Shown: positions 5,471-6,030 of the stretch, piece by piece
Numbering within the stretch: position 1 is the first letter of the stretch
Layout of the letters: each line of letters opens with the position of its first letter
Assembly (NCBI GenBank): GCA_947463665.1
Contig: CANHUD010000151.1
Span: forward strand, 1 to 6,030
DNA: 6,030 nucleotides
Reading direction: 5' to 3'
Origin: Sphingobacteriales bacterium
GTDB lineage: Bacteria > Bacteroidota > Bacteroidia > Chitinophagales > Chitinophagaceae
Position numbers and translations under genes: made by a program
Notes under the pieces: generated by a model
What the model saw: only the letters and a program-made list of their open reading frames with translations
What the model was told of the DNA's origin: nothing
Database searches by the model: none

Positions 5471-6030
5471 ATGAAGCAACTGATCCTGTCTGTTCTGGCT
5501 CTGTCCCTTTTTGTCCACGTTTCAGCGCAATCGGCAAACAAGGAAAAATGGGAATCTCTGTTCAATGGTAAAGACCTTACCGGCTGGACGCCCAAGATCC
5601 GGCACCATGCGGCCGGCGAAAATTTCGGTAATACCTTTCAGGTTGAGAAAGGTAAGCTGGTGGTTCGGTACGATGCCTACGATTCTTTTGATGAGCGCTT
5701 CGGCCACCTTTTCTACAATAAACCATACGGTTACTATCGCATACGGTTACAATATCGCTTTATAGGGGAGCAGTCGAAGAATGGACCGGGCTGGGCTATC
5801 CGCAACAGTGGCATCATGGTGCATGGGCAGACGCCCCAAAGCATGGGGAAAGACCAGGATTTTCCGGTTTCGATTGAAGTGCAGCTGCTGGGGGGTAATG
5901 GTAAGGATCCGCGTACCACCTGCAATCTGTGTACACCGGGAACTAATATTGTGATGGATGGAAAACTGGTAACAGCGCATTGCATCAATTCAAAATCAAA
6001 GACGTTTCACGGCGACCAGTGGGTAACGGC
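5471..6030 (+). CDS. Exported DUF1080 protein (3-keto-disaccharide hydrolase family), 3' end outside window
   Basis: The frame is open from the ATG at 5471 to the window edge, giving 186 residues and an incomplete codon. Residues 1-19 are a signal peptide (MKQ, a Leu/Val-rich core, VSA before Q20), so the protein is exported. The mature part opens with WESLFNGKDLTGW (27-39), the hallmark start of DUF1080, followed by the beta-sandwich motifs GHLFYNKPYGYYRIRLQYRF (78-97), GWAIRNSGIMVHG (107-119), a conserved IEVQLLGG (135-142) and CNLCTPG (151-157). The family has a concanavalin-like fold; characterised members cleave 3-keto glycosides. This fits a glycoside dehydrogenase next door, whose product it could use. 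C151 and C154 form a CxxC and C171 is nearby, so disulfides are possible in the exported protein. Only the C-terminal end of the single domain (perhaps 60-90 residues) is missing. The family is certain; the exact substrate is inferred. Confidence 0.92.
   Translation, partial: MKQLILSVLALSLFVHVSAQSANKEKWESLFNGKDLTGWTPKIRHHAAGENFGNTFQVEKGKLVVRYDAYDSFDERFGHLFYNKPYGYYRIRLQYRFIGEQSKNGPGWAIRNSGIMVHGQTPQSMGKDQDFPVSIEVQLLGGNGKDPRTTCNLCTPGTNIVMDGKLVTAHCINSKSKTFHGDQWVT

Overview
The window looks like a chromosomal segment from a Bacteroidota bacterium, probably of the Chitinophagaceae type. This is an inference. It rests on the gene families present (a DUF4369-TlpA thioredoxin, a GMC oxidoreductase with a gluconate-2-dehydrogenase-subunit-3 partner, and an exported DUF1080 protein), on the lack of clear Shine-Dalgarno sequences, and on start-proximal boxes resembling the Bacteroidota TAnnTTTG -7 element. 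Base composition is roughly balanced by eye. I see no tRNA, rRNA, CRISPR array, insertion sequence or phage gene.

Layout: (1) positions 1-171 hold the 3' end of a DUF1801-like gene on +. (2) A short hairpin at 156-182 appears to terminate both this gene and the convergent gene on -. (3) 203-1330 (-) encodes an exported thioredoxin-fold protein with a WCGPC active site. (4) Reading away from it on + are a 12-helix MFS transporter (about 1396-2640), a small Tat/lipoprotein-type subunit (2682-3209) and a GMC flavoprotein (3229-4917). They have gaps of 41 and 19 nt and look like one operon. (5) A small cytoplasmic eRF1-domain-like gene lies on - (4918-5352), and its stop codon directly abuts the GMC stop codon. 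(6) Divergent from that gene, a signal-peptide-bearing DUF1080 (3-keto-disaccharide hydrolase family) gene starts at 5471 and runs off the window's right edge. All gaps between genes are shorter than 300 bases.

How the genes may work together: the GMC protein has an FAD-binding GxGxxG, a C-terminal His/Asn pair and a C-x5-C-x3-C cluster like the 3Fe-4S site of bacterial FAD-dependent glucose dehydrogenases. It has no export signal of its own. The small partner has a twin-arginine N-terminus and a lipobox-like Cys, so it probably carries the flavoprotein across the membrane. With the DUF1080 protein this suggests a periplasmic route in which a glycoside is oxidised at C3 and the 3-keto glycoside is then cleaved. 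The MFS protein would import a product. Substrate, regiochemistry and electron acceptor cannot be read from the sequence, and no cytochrome subunit is present in the window. I regard this as a member of a known type of pathway rather than a wholly new system. The points of interest are its Fe-S cluster, its export logic and the unrelated gene embedded in the locus.
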